NCBI GenBank assembly: GCA_002928515.1
Contig: PERI01000001.1
Coordinates: 62,001 to 126,000 of the forward strand
Reading direction: 5' to 3'
DNA length: 64,000 bases
DNA from: Hyphomicrobium sp.
GTDB lineage: Bacteria > Pseudomonadota > Alphaproteobacteria > Rhizobiales > Hyphomicrobiaceae
Part shown: positions 28,745-37,884 of the stretch, one piece after another
How positions within the stretch are numbered: position 1 is the first letter of the stretch
How the letters are laid out: each line of letters begins with the position of its first letter
Position numbers and translations under genes: made by a program
The notes under the pieces: generated by a model
The model's database searches: none
What the model saw: the letters and a program-made list of their open reading frames with translations, nothing else
Told to the model about the DNA's origin: nothing

Positions 28745-29173
28745 AGTGTCTCCTGTTGGACGTCAATGCGTTGTGTGGGTGATTTGCTAGCCAAGCGGCT
28801 GTCTGTGCTGGCGGCTACCGACCAAAAGCTGTGTGCGTCATAGCGACAATTTCGAAAATTTATGACGCGGTGAACGGGTCTATAGCGAACCGGCGCTGCG
28901 AGCGCAATAAGATATAAGCAAGTCTTTATGTCTCAACTTATTGCTGTAGATCGATCTTGGAGCCTAAGTTCTTGGCTCAACAACACATTCAAGTCATTCT
29001 CGCAAAAATCGTAGTTAAACAACGTTTAAGCCAAATTATAAATTTTGAATTACAATATAGATAAAATAAATATGTGGTTTATCCCATCATTAAAAACTCA
29101 TTTGAAGTATTAAGCGAGCATAAATTCCTGTGCAGTAGAGATGATGCGTTGAAAAGGACGCTGGAGGCGCGGG
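28745..29173. other. Divergent intergenic region ahcY / tadG-like
   Basis: 429 bases without a gene, carrying promoters for ahcY (left) and the vWA/TadG-like gene (right). The right half (about 29000-29110) is strongly AT-rich. No riboswitch of the SAH type was recognised. One imperfect palindrome is listed separately. Confidence 0.6.
28912..28931. promoter_or_regulatory. Candidate operator upstream of ahcY
   Basis: ATATAAGCAAGTCTTTATGT is an imperfect palindrome about 170 bases before the ahcY start. It resembles the ATATAAAG-N-CTTTATAT type of site I remember for ArsR-family SAH/SAM-sensing regulators (SahR-like) at methionine-cycle genes of Rhizobiales. That resemblance is from memory and the regulator is not in the window. 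Confidence 0.4.
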
Positions 29174-30637
29174 ATGTCACGTATCGTAGCAATGCTTGGA
29201 CCGATCAGATCGCATTCGGGTCGTTGGGCTATGACGATTTCTGGTGCGTCTCAGAAAGGGCGCCAAACGGTTGTGCGCTTTGCTGAGGATGCGGCAGGCG
29301 GCGTGCTCTTGATGTTCGGATTGATGGCCTTGGTCATCTTCATGTTTATCGGGGCGGCTGTCGATCTCAGTCGTTGGTCGAATGCGCGCGATCAGACCAT
29401 TTCAGCCATCGATGCCGCAGTGTTGGCGGCAGGGCGGGCCTTGCAGACAAATGGTGGCAACCATTCTGCTGCCATTGCCGTGGCGCAAAGATACTATCAG
29501 GCGGCCGTGCAAAATCGCTTGCAGCTGATCTCGGATACTATCGCATTCAGTGTGGTTGAGGACGGAACAGCGGTTACGGCGAGCGGCAATGCGATCATCC
29601 GCACACCCTTCATGGGCATTGGTGGGGTCGAGTCGTTGCCGCTGATCAAAAACAGCACGAGCGAATATTCGAAGGCGCAACTCGCGGTCGGCGGCAACGC
29701 TGAACTCAATATCGAAATGGCCATGATGCTCGACATCTCGGGTTCGATGGCCGGGACGAAGCTGGCGGACTTGAAGACGGCCGCTAAGGATTTGGTCAAC
29801 ATCATCGTCTGGGAAAATCAGGGTACGTACACGTCGAAGGTTGCAGTTGTGCCGTTCTCGGCCGACGTGCGGCCTCCGACATCGCTGCCGTCATCGATTT
29901 ACACATCGACCGGTTCAACATTCTCGCGTTCGACGGGTAGCGGTAAAAATAGGAAGACGTATTATTTTGCCCCGACGCCGTGTGTAGGCGAGCGCAGTGG
30001 AAATGACAAATATACCGATGCTGCTCCCGGATCAAACAAGCTCATCACTCGCATTTTCACGCAGGTGAGCAACAGCTCAACTTCGACTGGAACGTGTGCG
30101 GCAGCCAGCACAGGTGCCGTGCTTCCATTGACGAACGTTAAATCGACGATCAATGCAAAGATCGATTCTTTGACGGCGAGTGGTGGCACCGCAGGTCATG
30201 TTGGGACAGCATGGTCATACTATATGCTGTCGCCGAAGTGGGGTTCGTTGCTGACAGGTGTCAGCAAACCCGCCGCTTACGGTCTCGACAATCATAAGAA
30301 AATTGCAGTTCTGATGTCGGACGGCGAGTACAACTATACCTACGATCCGGACAAGGCCGGTACAACGGCAACGGCTGGATCTAACGACTTTGCGGATTCA
30401 CTCAACCAGAAAACGGCTTCCTTCCAGGCTGTACAGATCTGCTCTCAAATGAAAGCCTCTGGTATCGAGGTTTACACAGTCGGATTTCAACTCGGTGGAA
30501 ACCAGACGGCGATCAACACTTTGAATAGCTGTGCGACTGATGCGGGTCACGCTTACACGGCCGATGACGGCGAAGAACTCAAGCGCGCGTTCCGCGATAT
30601 CGCGCTCAAAGTTTCGACGTTGTACCTGTCGCAGTAA
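29174..30637 (+). CDS. TadE/TadG-like pilus assembly protein with vWA domain
   Basis: 487 residues. One N-terminal membrane segment (residues about 43-65, GGVLLMFGLMALVIFMFIG) follows the Tad motif FAEDAAGGV and leads to AVDLSRW, the TadG-like pattern. After about residue 175 comes a von Willebrand A domain with a metal-binding MIDAS motif (MMLDISGSMAG) and a late Asp motif (VLMSDGEYNYTYD). Such proteins are exported and associate with Flp/Tad pili or the cell surface. No other tad genes are near, and it stands alone between an AT-rich promoter region and a terminator. GGAGG is upstream of the ATG. Confidence 0.85.
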   Translation: MSRIVAMLGPIRSHSGRWAMTISGASQKGRQTVVRFAEDAAGGVLLMFGLMALVIFMFIGAAVDLSRWSNARDQTISAIDAAVLAAGRALQTNGGNHSAAIAVAQRYYQAAVQNRLQLISDTIAFSVVEDGTAVTASGNAIIRTPFMGIGGVESLPLIKNSTSEYSKAQLAVGGNAELNIEMAMMLDISGSMAGTKLADLKTAAKDLVNIIVWENQGTYTSKVAVVPFSADVRPPTSLPSSIYTSTGSTFSRSTGSGKNRKTYYFAPTPCVGERSGNDKYTDAAPGSNKLITRIFTQVSNSSTSTGTCAAASTGAVLPLTNVKSTINAKIDSLTASGGTAGHVGTAWSYYMLSPKWGSLLTGVSKPAAYGLDNHKKIAVLMSDGEYNYTYDPDKAGTTATAGSNDFADSLNQKTASFQAVQICSQMKASGIEVYTVGFQLGGNQTAINTLNSCATDAGHAYTADDGEELKRAFRDIALKVSTLYLSQ

Positions 30638-30666
30638 GTCGTATTATCGAACAGAAGATTTGCAAT

Positions 30667-30691
30667 GGGGGTGCCTTAGTCGGGCACCCCC
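30667..30691. terminator. Rho-independent terminator, tadG-like / HPr
   Basis: GGGGGTGCC (30667-30675) pairs with GGCACCCCC (30683-30691) around a seven-base loop, 30 bases after the tadG-like stop and 43 bases past the end of the HPr gene on the other strand. It lies between convergent genes. The T-run is modest. Confidence 0.75.
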
Positions 30692-30733
30692 AAAGTTGTT
30701 TTGGAATGTCCAAACCAAGCTTTGCAACGATAG

Positions 30734-31039
30734 TCAGTTGTCGCCGACGCATTCTTCGTCGAAGCCTGCTTCCACCAGAGCTACCAAAGCTTGCAATGCT
30801 TCAGGGCCTTGCGGTCCAATCGCTTCGATATGAAGTTCTGATCCTGGGCCAGCGGCAAGCATCATCAGACCCATAATGGATGTGCCGCCGACCGATTGAC
30901 CGTCGCGGGTCACCGTCACGGCTGCATCATAGCTTTCAGCGCATTTGACGAACTTTGCCGACGCGCGCGCATGAAGGCCTTTGATATTGCGGATGATCAC
31001 GCGCGCTTCGGGTTTGAGACTGTTGACGAGTTCAGGCAT
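30734..31039 (-). CDS. HPr-family phosphocarrier (PTS-Ntr)
   Basis: 101 residues. It passes phosphate from enzyme I to EIIA proteins. The phospho-acceptor His 23 is in NIKGLHARASAKF, and the HprK target Ser 54 is in GGTSIMGLMML at the standard 31-residue distance. No EIIBC sugar permease is nearby, so this belongs to the regulatory, nitrogen-type PTS of alphaproteobacteria. It follows the EIIA gene by 9 bases. Confidence 0.92.
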   Translation of the reverse strand: MPELVNSLKPEARVIIRNIKGLHARASAKFVKCAESYDAAVTVTRDGQSVGGTSIMGLMMLAAGPGSELHIEAIGPQGPEALQALVALVEAGFDEECVGDN

Positions 31040-31048
31040 TGGGACCTC

Positions 31049-31450
31049 TTACTCGCCTGACAACTCTTGACTGGCAACTTTGATGTACTTTCGTCCAGCG
31101 TCGCGCGCCAAGGCGACGGCTTGCGCCAATGGCATTTCACCGCGAATGCTCGCCAACTTGACGAGTATGGGCAAATTTATGCCGGCGATCACTTCGGCCT
31201 TCGCTTCGTCCATCACTGATATGGCTAAATTCGAGGGCGTGCCGCCAAACATATCCGTCAGAATTATTACGCCCTGGCCAGCCTCGACGTGGCGAACCGC
31301 TTCTAGGATTTCGAGGCGGCGTTTTTCCATATCGTCATCAGGACCGATGGCGATGGTTTGTAGTCCCGACTGACGGCCAACCACATGCTCGAGTGCGCTG
31401 CGAAATTCCGTCGCAAGGCCGCCATGGGTGACGATAACGAGACCGATCAT
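31049..31450 (-). CDS. PTS EIIA component, mannose-type (regulatory)
   Basis: 133 residues, EIIA-Man fold. The acceptor His 9 is in MIGLVIVTHGGLA; LTDMFGGTPSNLA is also typical. In Rhizobiales this protein takes phosphate from HPr and acts in regulation rather than uptake, since no permease partner exists. ATG 31450 is preferred over a TTG five codons earlier. The order HprK, EIIA, HPr next to ChvGI is characteristic of the order. Confidence 0.9.
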   Translation of the reverse strand: MIGLVIVTHGGLATEFRSALEHVVGRQSGLQTIAIGPDDDMEKRRLEILEAVRHVEAGQGVIILTDMFGGTPSNLAISVMDEAKAEVIAGINLPILVKLASIRGEMPLAQAVALARDAGRKYIKVASQELSGE

Positions 31451-31559
31451 GCGCGACGGAGCCAATCAAGAGCCTTGAAAAATCGCTGCTGTAAGACCGC
31501 AGCTTGGGGCGGAAAGTGGCAAGGGTTGGCTTCGAACGCAAGTGGTTTTGTGGACACGT

Positions 31560-32036
31560 TCAATCGCAAACCTGAGGTTGCGGGAGAAGCGAGAGTGATA
31601 ATGCCAGAAGAATTTTGATCGGCGTCGCATGGGCCCCAGCGTCAACCTGCAAAATCGGTATGGAAATTCCCAAAATTGATGTCATGGGCCAGGGATCGGG
31701 CATGCGTTCCATGCGGTGAGCCGAGGCGAGTTCGACACACATCACGATCGTTGCTGATTGTTGGGACGCCACAGGAACGATACCGATGCCGCGGACTTCC
31801 AATTTTCCGGCTATTGCGGCAGGTGCGCTGGCTATGAGCGATGCGCCGCGGCGTGTGACGATGACTTGATCATCGGATATCAGTCGGGACGGCTCTCTGA
31901 CTAAGGAGGTCGGCGCGCATGCGAGGCAACGGAGCGCGATGTCTGACTTGCCACTACCCGATGGACCACGGATCAATGCGGCGCGATCACCCAGCGAAAT
32001 CGCCGTCGCGTGAAGGGTTTCACGCGCGCCGTCCAC
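31560..32036 (-). CDS. hprK: HPr kinase/phosphorylase, short alphaproteobacterial form
   Basis: 158 residues, about half the Gram-positive length, because the N-terminal domain is missing, as in other alphaproteobacteria. It phosphorylates HPr on Ser 54. Walker A GPSGSGKSD is at about residues 24-32, then SDDQVIV and the family signature LEVRGIGIVPV. The start is a GTG at 32036 with AAGGAG upstream, both lying inside the end of chvG (17-base overlap). A longer frame to 32252 lacks family support and lies wholly within chvG. Confidence 0.88.
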   Translation of the reverse strand: MDGARETLHATAISLGDRAALIRGPSGSGKSDIALRCLACAPTSLVREPSRLISDDQVIVTRRGASLIASAPAAIAGKLEVRGIGIVPVASQQSATIVMCVELASAHRMERMPDPWPMTSILGISIPILQVDAGAHATPIKILLALSLSLLPQPQVCD

Positions 32037-33909
32037 TGGCTGCTCCTTGCGCGTTGAGTGTCGGTAGTCGAACGATGAACCGCGCACCAATAGCGTGGCC
32101 GGTCCCATTAGAACTTTCACGGTTCTCTGCTCGTATTTCGCCGCGGTGACTGACGACGATTTCGCGCGAAATAGAGAGGCCGAGGCCGGAGTTTTTTCCG
32201 CGCTTTGCGTCAGTTGCTGGGCGGTCGCTGTAAAAGCGCTCGAAAATTGCACCTAATTTATCGGTTGGAATTCCCGGACCCTGATCCTCGACGCTGATTT
32301 CGACGTGACCGTCAGAAGTTGGTTTTGCTCGCACGGTGACTGTGCCGCCCGTTGGCGAAAACGAGAGTGCGTTGTCGATGAGATTTGTAAAGACTTGTCC
32401 GAGACGACCGTCATTGCCAACGACTATATATTTTGCATTGGCCGCAGGCTCGATCAAAACACGGACTGCGCGGCCATCGTCGGCCAGCATATCTGAGAAA
32501 ATTCCAGATACGCTGCTCAATACGCGGCGCACATCGACGGCTTCCATTTCTTGTCGCGCCAATTCTGCGTCGAGGCGAGAGGCGTTAGACACGTCGTTGA
32601 TCAAACGATTGAGACGCTTCAATTCACTTTGAATTTCTTCAACGAGTTGCAGGCGTTGTTCATCAGTTTTGGCGTAGGCCATAGATTCTGCCGTTGAACG
32701 CGCGGCAGCGAGCGGGTTTTTTAATTCGTGCGCGACGTCGGCGGCGAATTTCTCGCTGCCTTCGATGCGGCGGTAAAGGGCGCTGGTCATGGCGACGAAT
32801 GCACGCCCCATTTGACCGACTTCATCGCGTCGTTCGGAAAAATCAGGGAGTTCCTGGCGCGCGGTGATGTTTTGGCTGACGTGATTGGCTGATTCCGACA
32901 AGCGCCGCATGGGACCAGCGACAGTGCGCGCCAATAGCAACGAACTGGCAATGGCGAGTATTAACGCAATTCCAGCGATTTGCAGGATCAGCCAGCGCTC
33001 GTCCCATAGTACGTTGTCGATATCGCCGGGTTGGGTGGACAGGAGAAGAACGCCCATCACTTTGCTGCCGCGTTTGATGGGCTCTGCCAGCGTCACGATC
33101 TGCTCGCCTTTGGCGTTTAGAAGCAGGATGGGTGTTTCGATGCCTTGTTCAGCGGCCTTGCGAACTTCCGGATACATAAAGCCGTTGGCTGTGCCGAGTT
33201 CGCGATAGACCTTCAGTTCTTTGTTGATCAGCCAATAATGGATGCGGGTCCACATGTTGCGAAGCCGCGGTGCCTCTTCAATCGCGGCGGGTGGTTCGGG
33301 CGATGCTAGTCCCGAGCTCGAAAACAAAGTATCGCTGTCGAGAATCAAAGTCCCTTTTTGCGAATACACGCGGGCTTTGAGATTGGCAGGTCCGACAACT
33401 TTTTTCAGGACGAGAGCTGCCTGCTGTGGATCGATGGGCAGTTCTAGGGCTGCAAACGCATCGTCACGAAAGGCGCGTGGGGTGGTTTTTTCTGGAAGTT
33501 GGTCGGTGTCGAACACTGCGCGTTCATTGACGGCGCGATAGGCGATGGCTTCTGCGGTGATACGCGAAACGGTGCGAACGACGTCCACTTTGGCATCGAC
33601 AAGCCATCCATGATGTAGGCTGAGATACAGCATGGCGATCAGCAAGCCTGCGAGGCCGACGACATTGGCAAACAAGATGCGTCGGCGCAGGCTTCCTGCT
33701 AACCAGCGCGGGATCGGTTGACGGCTCCACCAACGCGCCACGGAGTTCCACGCATCAGCGCGGTTCACTTGCGCGATTTTGGTCTCAGCGAGCGCCGCCT
33801 TCCAATCGGTCAGCAACTTACCCGTGGGATTAGGTATTTGGTGCGCTGATGTCGGCGCAGAATTGGCATGCGCTTCGCTCGCCGTCGGATTGTGGCTGTC
33901 TAATGCCAT
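32020..33909 (-). CDS. chvG: Sensor histidine kinase ChvG
   Basis: 629 residues. Inner-membrane kinase of the ChvG-ChvI system that senses acid and envelope state in rhizobia, agrobacteria and brucellae. Two membrane helices (ILFANVVGLAGLLIAMLYL and the later ILQIAGIALILAIASSLLLA) flank a periplasmic sensor domain. They are followed by HAMP, phospho-acceptor His in DVAHELKNPLAA and an ATPase domain (VEDQGPGIPTD, GLGLSIS). I start it at ATG 33909 (MALDSHNP) because GGGAG lies just upstream; ATG 33921 is possible. It begins 31 bases after the chvI stop. Confidence 0.94.
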   Translation of the reverse strand: MALDSHNPTASEAHANSAPTSAHQIPNPTGKLLTDWKAALAETKIAQVNRADAWNSVARWWSRQPIPRWLAGSLRRRILFANVVGLAGLLIAMLYLSLHHGWLVDAKVDVVRTVSRITAEAIAYRAVNERAVFDTDQLPEKTTPRAFRDDAFAALELPIDPQQAALVLKKVVGPANLKARVYSQKGTLILDSDTLFSSSGLASPEPPAAIEEAPRLRNMWTRIHYWLINKELKVYRELGTANGFMYPEVRKAAEQGIETPILLLNAKGEQIVTLAEPIKRGSKVMGVLLLSTQPGDIDNVLWDERWLILQIAGIALILAIASSLLLARTVAGPMRRLSESANHVSQNITARQELPDFSERRDEVGQMGRAFVAMTSALYRRIEGSEKFAADVAHELKNPLAAARSTAESMAYAKTDEQRLQLVEEIQSELKRLNRLINDVSNASRLDAELARQEMEAVDVRRVLSSVSGIFSDMLADDGRAVRVLIEPAANAKYIVVGNDGRLGQVFTNLIDNALSFSPTGGTVTVRAKPTSDGHVEISVEDQGPGIPTDKLGAIFERFYSDRPATDAKRGKNSGLGLSISREIVVSHRGEIRAENRESSNGTGHAIGARFIVRLPTLNAQGAASGRRA

Positions 33910-33940
33910 CCCGTCTCCCATCGGTGGCGACGATGTTGCC

Positions 33941-34645
33941 TCATTCCTTGAAGCGATAGCCGACACCGTACAGCGTCTCGATGACGTCGAAGTCATCATC
34001 GACTTGCTTGAACTTCTTGCGCAGCCGCTTGATATGGCTGTCGATCGTGCGGTCATCGACATAGACTTGATCGTCGTAGGCCGCATCCATGAGCGCATCG
34101 CGAGTTTTGACCACACCTGGTCGGGTCGCAAGTGCTTGAAGTATCAAAAACTCTGTCACCGTTAATGTGACGCCTTTGTTGTCCCAATGGCAGGTATGGC
34201 GCTCGGGATCAAGCTTGAGTTTGCCGCGTTCTAGAACGCGCTTGCTTTCTTCCTCAATTGTGATGCCGTCTTTGGGCGCAACGCGACGCAAGATCGCCTT
34301 TACGCGTTCGACGATCAGACGTTGTGAGAATGGTTTGGCGATGTAGTCGTCGGCCCCCATTTTGAGGCCAAACAATTCATCGATTTCTTCATCTTTCGAG
34401 GTCAGAAAAATGACCGGCATGGCCGACTGCTGGCGGACGCGACGCAACAGCTCCATGCCATCCATGCGCGGCATCTTGATATCGAATATGCCAAGGTCGG
34501 CTGGTTCTTCGGTCAAAGCTTCGAGGGCCGATACGCCGTCGCCATAGGTTCGGACTTTATAGCCCTCAGCCTCTAACGCCATGCGCAAAGACGTGAGAAT
34601 GTTGCGCTCGTCATCAACCAACGCGATCGTGCTCTTCTCTTTCAT
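33941..34645 (-). CDS. chvI: Response regulator ChvI
   Basis: 234 residues, OmpR-type. The receiver has acidic LVDDERN, phospho-Asp near residue 55 ([11 protein letters not shown]), switch Thr and Lys (FLTSKDE, YIAKPF). The C-terminal winged helix ([38 protein letters not shown]) binds DNA. ATG 34645 follows GGAGAGG. It leads the chvI-chvG-hprK-EIIA-HPr run and is divergent from pckA, which ChvI is reported to influence in rhizobia. Confidence 0.96.
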   Translation of the reverse strand: MKEKSTIALVDDERNILTSLRMALEAEGYKVRTYGDGVSALEALTEEPADLGIFDIKMPRMDGMELLRRVRQQSAMPVIFLTSKDEEIDELFGLKMGADDYIAKPFSQRLIVERVKAILRRVAPKDGITIEEESKRVLERGKLKLDPERHTCHWDNKGVTLTVTEFLILQALATRPGVVKTRDALMDAAYDDQVYVDDRTIDSHIKRLRKKFKQVDDDFDVIETLYGVGYRFKE

Positions 34646-35102
34646 CGGTTCCTCTCCAGCCCCTATGGGGCGCGCCGTGCCCGTCAGCACCCCAAGCGCT
34701 CTATGGCTGGAAGGTGCGCCAATTGTGGCACTTGCTTCATGATCCGCGAAGCCTGAATGGGAACTGAATAGGGGACCGAGCGCCTTACGGCAAGCTAAGC
34801 GTGGGCTTGATGTCGAGCTATGCCCAGCTTGAGATGTTCTAAAGTGGATATTTTGGTGCCGCGCTTAAACTACAAATGCATCATGATTGTGCAACGAAAT
34901 CGGATACTTGCATCCAGAATAACGGTGTACTTTGGTTGTCCGACCATCGAACAGCTTGAGCGTGTCGGTCGTGCGCCATAAGGATTTTCACCTCACGAAC
35001 ATAGGTAATTGTGCATGCGCGATAAATCCACAGCGACGCGCACGGCATTTTGCGATAGCTGCGAAATTAGCGGCGCGCGAATGCCGCTATTAGGGACACT
35101 TC
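34646..35102. other. Divergent intergenic region chvI / pckA
   Basis: 457 bases with no gene I can support. It contains the divergent promoters of chvI and pckA. I saw no perfect long palindrome. The last bases (AGGGACACTTC before ATG 35103) hold the pckA ribosome site. Confidence 0.5.
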
Positions 35103-36695
35103 ATGACGATCCAGCTTTTTCCGCTCGAGTCCGTTTCTAAGCTCAGGCGCAATACATGTGTTTCCGAACTCGTGGAAATCGCAGTGCGACGCGGTGAAGG
35201 GCGCTTGGCTGCGACCGGAGCATTTGCGGTGGAAACCGGTCAACACACCGGCCGTTCGGCTGAGGATAAGTACATTGTGCGCGATCACAACAGCGAGACC
35301 GCGATCTGGTGGGATAACGCTAAGGAGATGAGTGAAGAGCAGTTCGAACGATTGCTCACTGATTTCATCACTTTCGCAAAACACAAAGAGCTTTTCGTTC
35401 AAGATTTGTTTGCGGGTGCTGACCCTGAGCATCGGCTGAATACGCGTGTTGTGACCGAGTATGCTTGGCACGCTTTGTTCATTCGACATTTGCTGCGTCG
35501 GCCTGACGCGTCAGAGCTTGCTGGTTTTGTGCCGGACTTCACTGTCGTCAATCTGCCAAGCTTTCGCGCCGCTCCGCTCTATCATGGTACGCGATCTGAG
35601 ACGGTCATCGCCTGCGACTTTACCCGGCGGATCGTTTTGATCGGTGGGACGAGTTATGCGGGCGAAACGAAGAAAGCTGTGTTTTCTTTCTTGAACTATA
35701 TTTTGCCTGCGAAGGGCGTGATGCCCATGCACTGCTCGGCGAACGTCGGTACCGATGCTGCATCGGCGGTTTTCTTTGGCTTGTCAGGCACGGGTAAGAC
35801 GACATTATCTGCTGACCCGTCGCGAACACTACTTGGTGACGACGAGCATGGTTGGAGTGCGCAAGGAATTTTTAATTTCGAGGGCGGCTGCTATGCGAAA
35901 ACCATTAGGCTCTCCAAATCGGCTGAGCCAGAAATTTGGGACGCATCGAACAGGTTTGCGACCGTGCTTGAAAATGTGGTTCTCAAGGCACCTGCCAACA
36001 CACCTGACTTCGACGACAATCGTTTGGCAGAAAACGCACGATCGGCTTACCCGCTGGACGCCATTGCAAACGCGAGCGCGTCAGGTACTGCAGGGCACCC
36101 ACGCAACATCGTCATGTTGACGGCTGATGCCTTCGGCGTGCTGCCTCCGATTGCAAAACTAACACCTAGCCAAGCGATGTATCACTTTCTTTCCGGTTTT
36201 ACGGCTAAGGTTGCGGGCACGGAAAAAGGCATGGGCAGCGAGCCCAAACCAACATTCTCGACATGTTTTGGTGCCCCGTTCATGCCGCGCCATCCGAGCG
36301 TCTATGGCAATTTGTTGCGCCAACTCATTGCCGAGCACGATGTCGATTGCTGGCTGGTCAATACCGGTTGGACGGGTGGCCAATTCGGTCAAGGCACCCG
36401 AATGCCGATTAAGGTGACGCGTGCGCTTCTTGATGCGGCGCTGACGGGCGATCTGAAAAATCAGACCATGCGCATCGATCCGATATTTGGCTTCAAGGTG
36501 CCGGTGATGCTTCCGGGCATCGATGGGCGCTTAATGACGCCGCGCGATACGTGGGCCGATCCCAAAGCCTACGATCGTGCCGCATCAAAACTAGCGACGA
36601 TGTTTGCAAAAAACTTTGAAAAGTTTGAAGCGTACGTCGATGCCGATGTGCGCCGCGCAGGACCAGTGGCGGATCGTCAAGCGGCTGCAGAGTAA
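35103..36695 (+). CDS. pckA: Phosphoenolpyruvate carboxykinase (ATP)
   Basis: 530 residues. It turns oxaloacetate and ATP to PEP and CO2, the entry to gluconeogenesis during growth on organic acids. The kinase loop [13 protein letters not shown], the GDDEHGWS metal motif, the signature [14 protein letters not shown] and the substrate loop HTGRSAEDK are present. Its position opposite chvI and the HPr relay fits carbon-state control. Confidence 0.98.
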   Translation: MTIQLFPLESVSKLRRNTCVSELVEIAVRRGEGRLAATGAFAVETGQHTGRSAEDKYIVRDHNSETAIWWDNAKEMSEEQFERLLTDFITFAKHKELFVQDLFAGADPEHRLNTRVVTEYAWHALFIRHLLRRPDASELAGFVPDFTVVNLPSFRAAPLYHGTRSETVIACDFTRRIVLIGGTSYAGETKKAVFSFLNYILPAKGVMPMHCSANVGTDAASAVFFGLSGTGKTTLSADPSRTLLGDDEHGWSAQGIFNFEGGCYAKTIRLSKSAEPEIWDASNRFATVLENVVLKAPANTPDFDDNRLAENARSAYPLDAIANASASGTAGHPRNIVMLTADAFGVLPPIAKLTPSQAMYHFLSGFTAKVAGTEKGMGSEPKPTFSTCFGAPFMPRHPSVYGNLLRQLIAEHDVDCWLVNTGWTGGQFGQGTRMPIKVTRALLDAALTGDLKNQTMRIDPIFGFKVPVMLPGIDGRLMTPRDTWADPKAYDRAASKLATMFAKNFEKFEAYVDADVRRAGPVADRQAAAE

Positions 36696-36720
36696 AAATT
36701 AAGAAAGCAATTCGTCGCTT

Positions 36721-37119
36721 CTACCGGCCAGCGACCCAACGCTTTATCGCGCTGATGGCTGTCATGACGCCAACGACCGGTACAAAAACGGCTAGCACAA
36801 CTGCGTCGCTCGCTAACGCCAAAGATCGTCTTGCAATATGCCCGGCGGTCGAAATTGCCGATCTGCGTGGTGCTGGATGCAAAGGCTTGAGCGTCGACAA
36901 CGGAATTGTCGATGTCGGGGCTCTCGCGGGGACTGACATTTCTGTCATCATCGGTTTCGATGCAATCGTTTTCTGAAGAAGCGGTTTTGACGAATTTGCG
37001 CGCTCAAAATCTTGCGCACTAGGTTGCTTGCGCGTCGAGGGATGGCTTTTTGCGATGGATTTTGGATTCGGTTGTTGCGCCTGTGGCGTCGATGATGTCT
37101 GAGGTTCTTCGCCCAACAC
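36721..37119 (-). CDS. Hypothetical protein with C-terminal hydrophobic helix
   Basis: 132 residues, not recognised. The first 90 residues are Ser/Pro/Lys-rich and look disordered. The C-terminus has a hydrophobic helix (ASDAVVLAVFVPVVGVMTAI) and a basic end, suggesting a tail-anchored membrane protein. A GTG at 37119 has AGGAG six bases upstream; a GTG at 37140 is also in frame. It is convergent with pckA. It could be spurious, but the ribosome site and the helix argue for a gene. Confidence 0.5.
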   Translation of the reverse strand: MLGEEPQTSSTPQAQQPNPKSIAKSHPSTRKQPSAQDFERANSSKPLLQKTIASKPMMTEMSVPARAPTSTIPLSTLKPLHPAPRRSAISTAGHIARRSLALASDAVVLAVFVPVVGVMTAISAIKRWVAGR

Positions 37120-37252
37120 GTCGCTCTCCTGGCGAAACACGATAACTGAGTTACGTGGTCATAACGCACAAGTGCTGCAAAAGTTCGGCAGATCGACGAC
37201 TTGTGAAAAGTTATCAAGCGTCAATTGTCGCATGCTGGACGACGTTTGTTGT

Positions 37253-37831
37253 TCAGTTTTTAAAGTCAGCGCGGGTGAGTAGGGCATAAAACGGGTACTC
37301 AGCGGCAGCAAAAGCTTCTTCTGCACCGTCGAGCCGATCCACAATTGTGATCACTTGCACGACAATACCTCCAGCTTGTCGCACGGCATCTGCGGCTTTG
37401 ATGGACGAGCCGCCGGTTGTCGTGACGTCCTCGACGATGACGACGCGTTTGCCAGTGATTGTCTCATCGTGGCCTAGCCCCTCGATCAGGCTTTTGGTGC
37501 CGTGTTCTTTGGCTTGTTTGCGGACAAAGAAAGCTGGGAGCTTGCGGCCGCGCGTATGCGCCAGCGTCGTTACGCTGGATGCGATGGGTACAGCGCCCAT
37601 TTCCAAACCGCCGATAAGATCTGCTTGTACTCCTTCCAAATGATCTAGAATCAACGATGCGATGAGATAGGCACCTTCGCTATCGAGCATCGTCGGCTTC
37701 ATATTGAAGTAGATTGTTGATGTTTTGCCAGATGCCAAGCGCATTTCCGGCCCTTCCTGAAAAGATCGTGCTTTGACGATCTCGACTAGGCGCGCGCGTG
37801 CCGATGCGGTGTCCAAAGAAATGCCGGTCAT
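37253..37831 (-). CDS. pyrE: Orotate phosphoribosyltransferase
   Basis: 192 residues. It joins orotate to PRPP to give OMP in pyrimidine synthesis. The PRPP motif VVIVEDVTTTGGSSIKA is complete, and the upstream GGLEMGAVPIA and FVRKQAKEHGT loops are typical. ATG 37831 (MTGISLDTASARA) is chosen with AAGAGG upstream, instead of a start 13 codons earlier. It stands alone, divergent from the glycosyltransferase. Confidence 0.95.
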   Translation of the reverse strand: MTGISLDTASARARLVEIVKARSFQEGPEMRLASGKTSTIYFNMKPTMLDSEGAYLIASLILDHLEGVQADLIGGLEMGAVPIASSVTTLAHTRGRKLPAFFVRKQAKEHGTKSLIEGLGHDETITGKRVVIVEDVTTTGGSSIKAADAVRQAGGIVVQVITIVDRLDGAEEAFAAAEYPFYALLTRADFKN

Positions 37832-37884
37832 ACGCTCTGCCTCTTGCCTTTTTGCTCTGAGAATGCGCAATCACCCGAGTTCCG

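Noticed and set aside
28145..28843. Open frame opposite ahcY
   Set aside because: Mirror of a highly conserved gene; Arg-rich, low-complexity product.
28745..28911. SAH riboswitch in the ahcY leader
   Set aside because: I could not fold the leader into the known motif by eye; a covariance-model search would decide.
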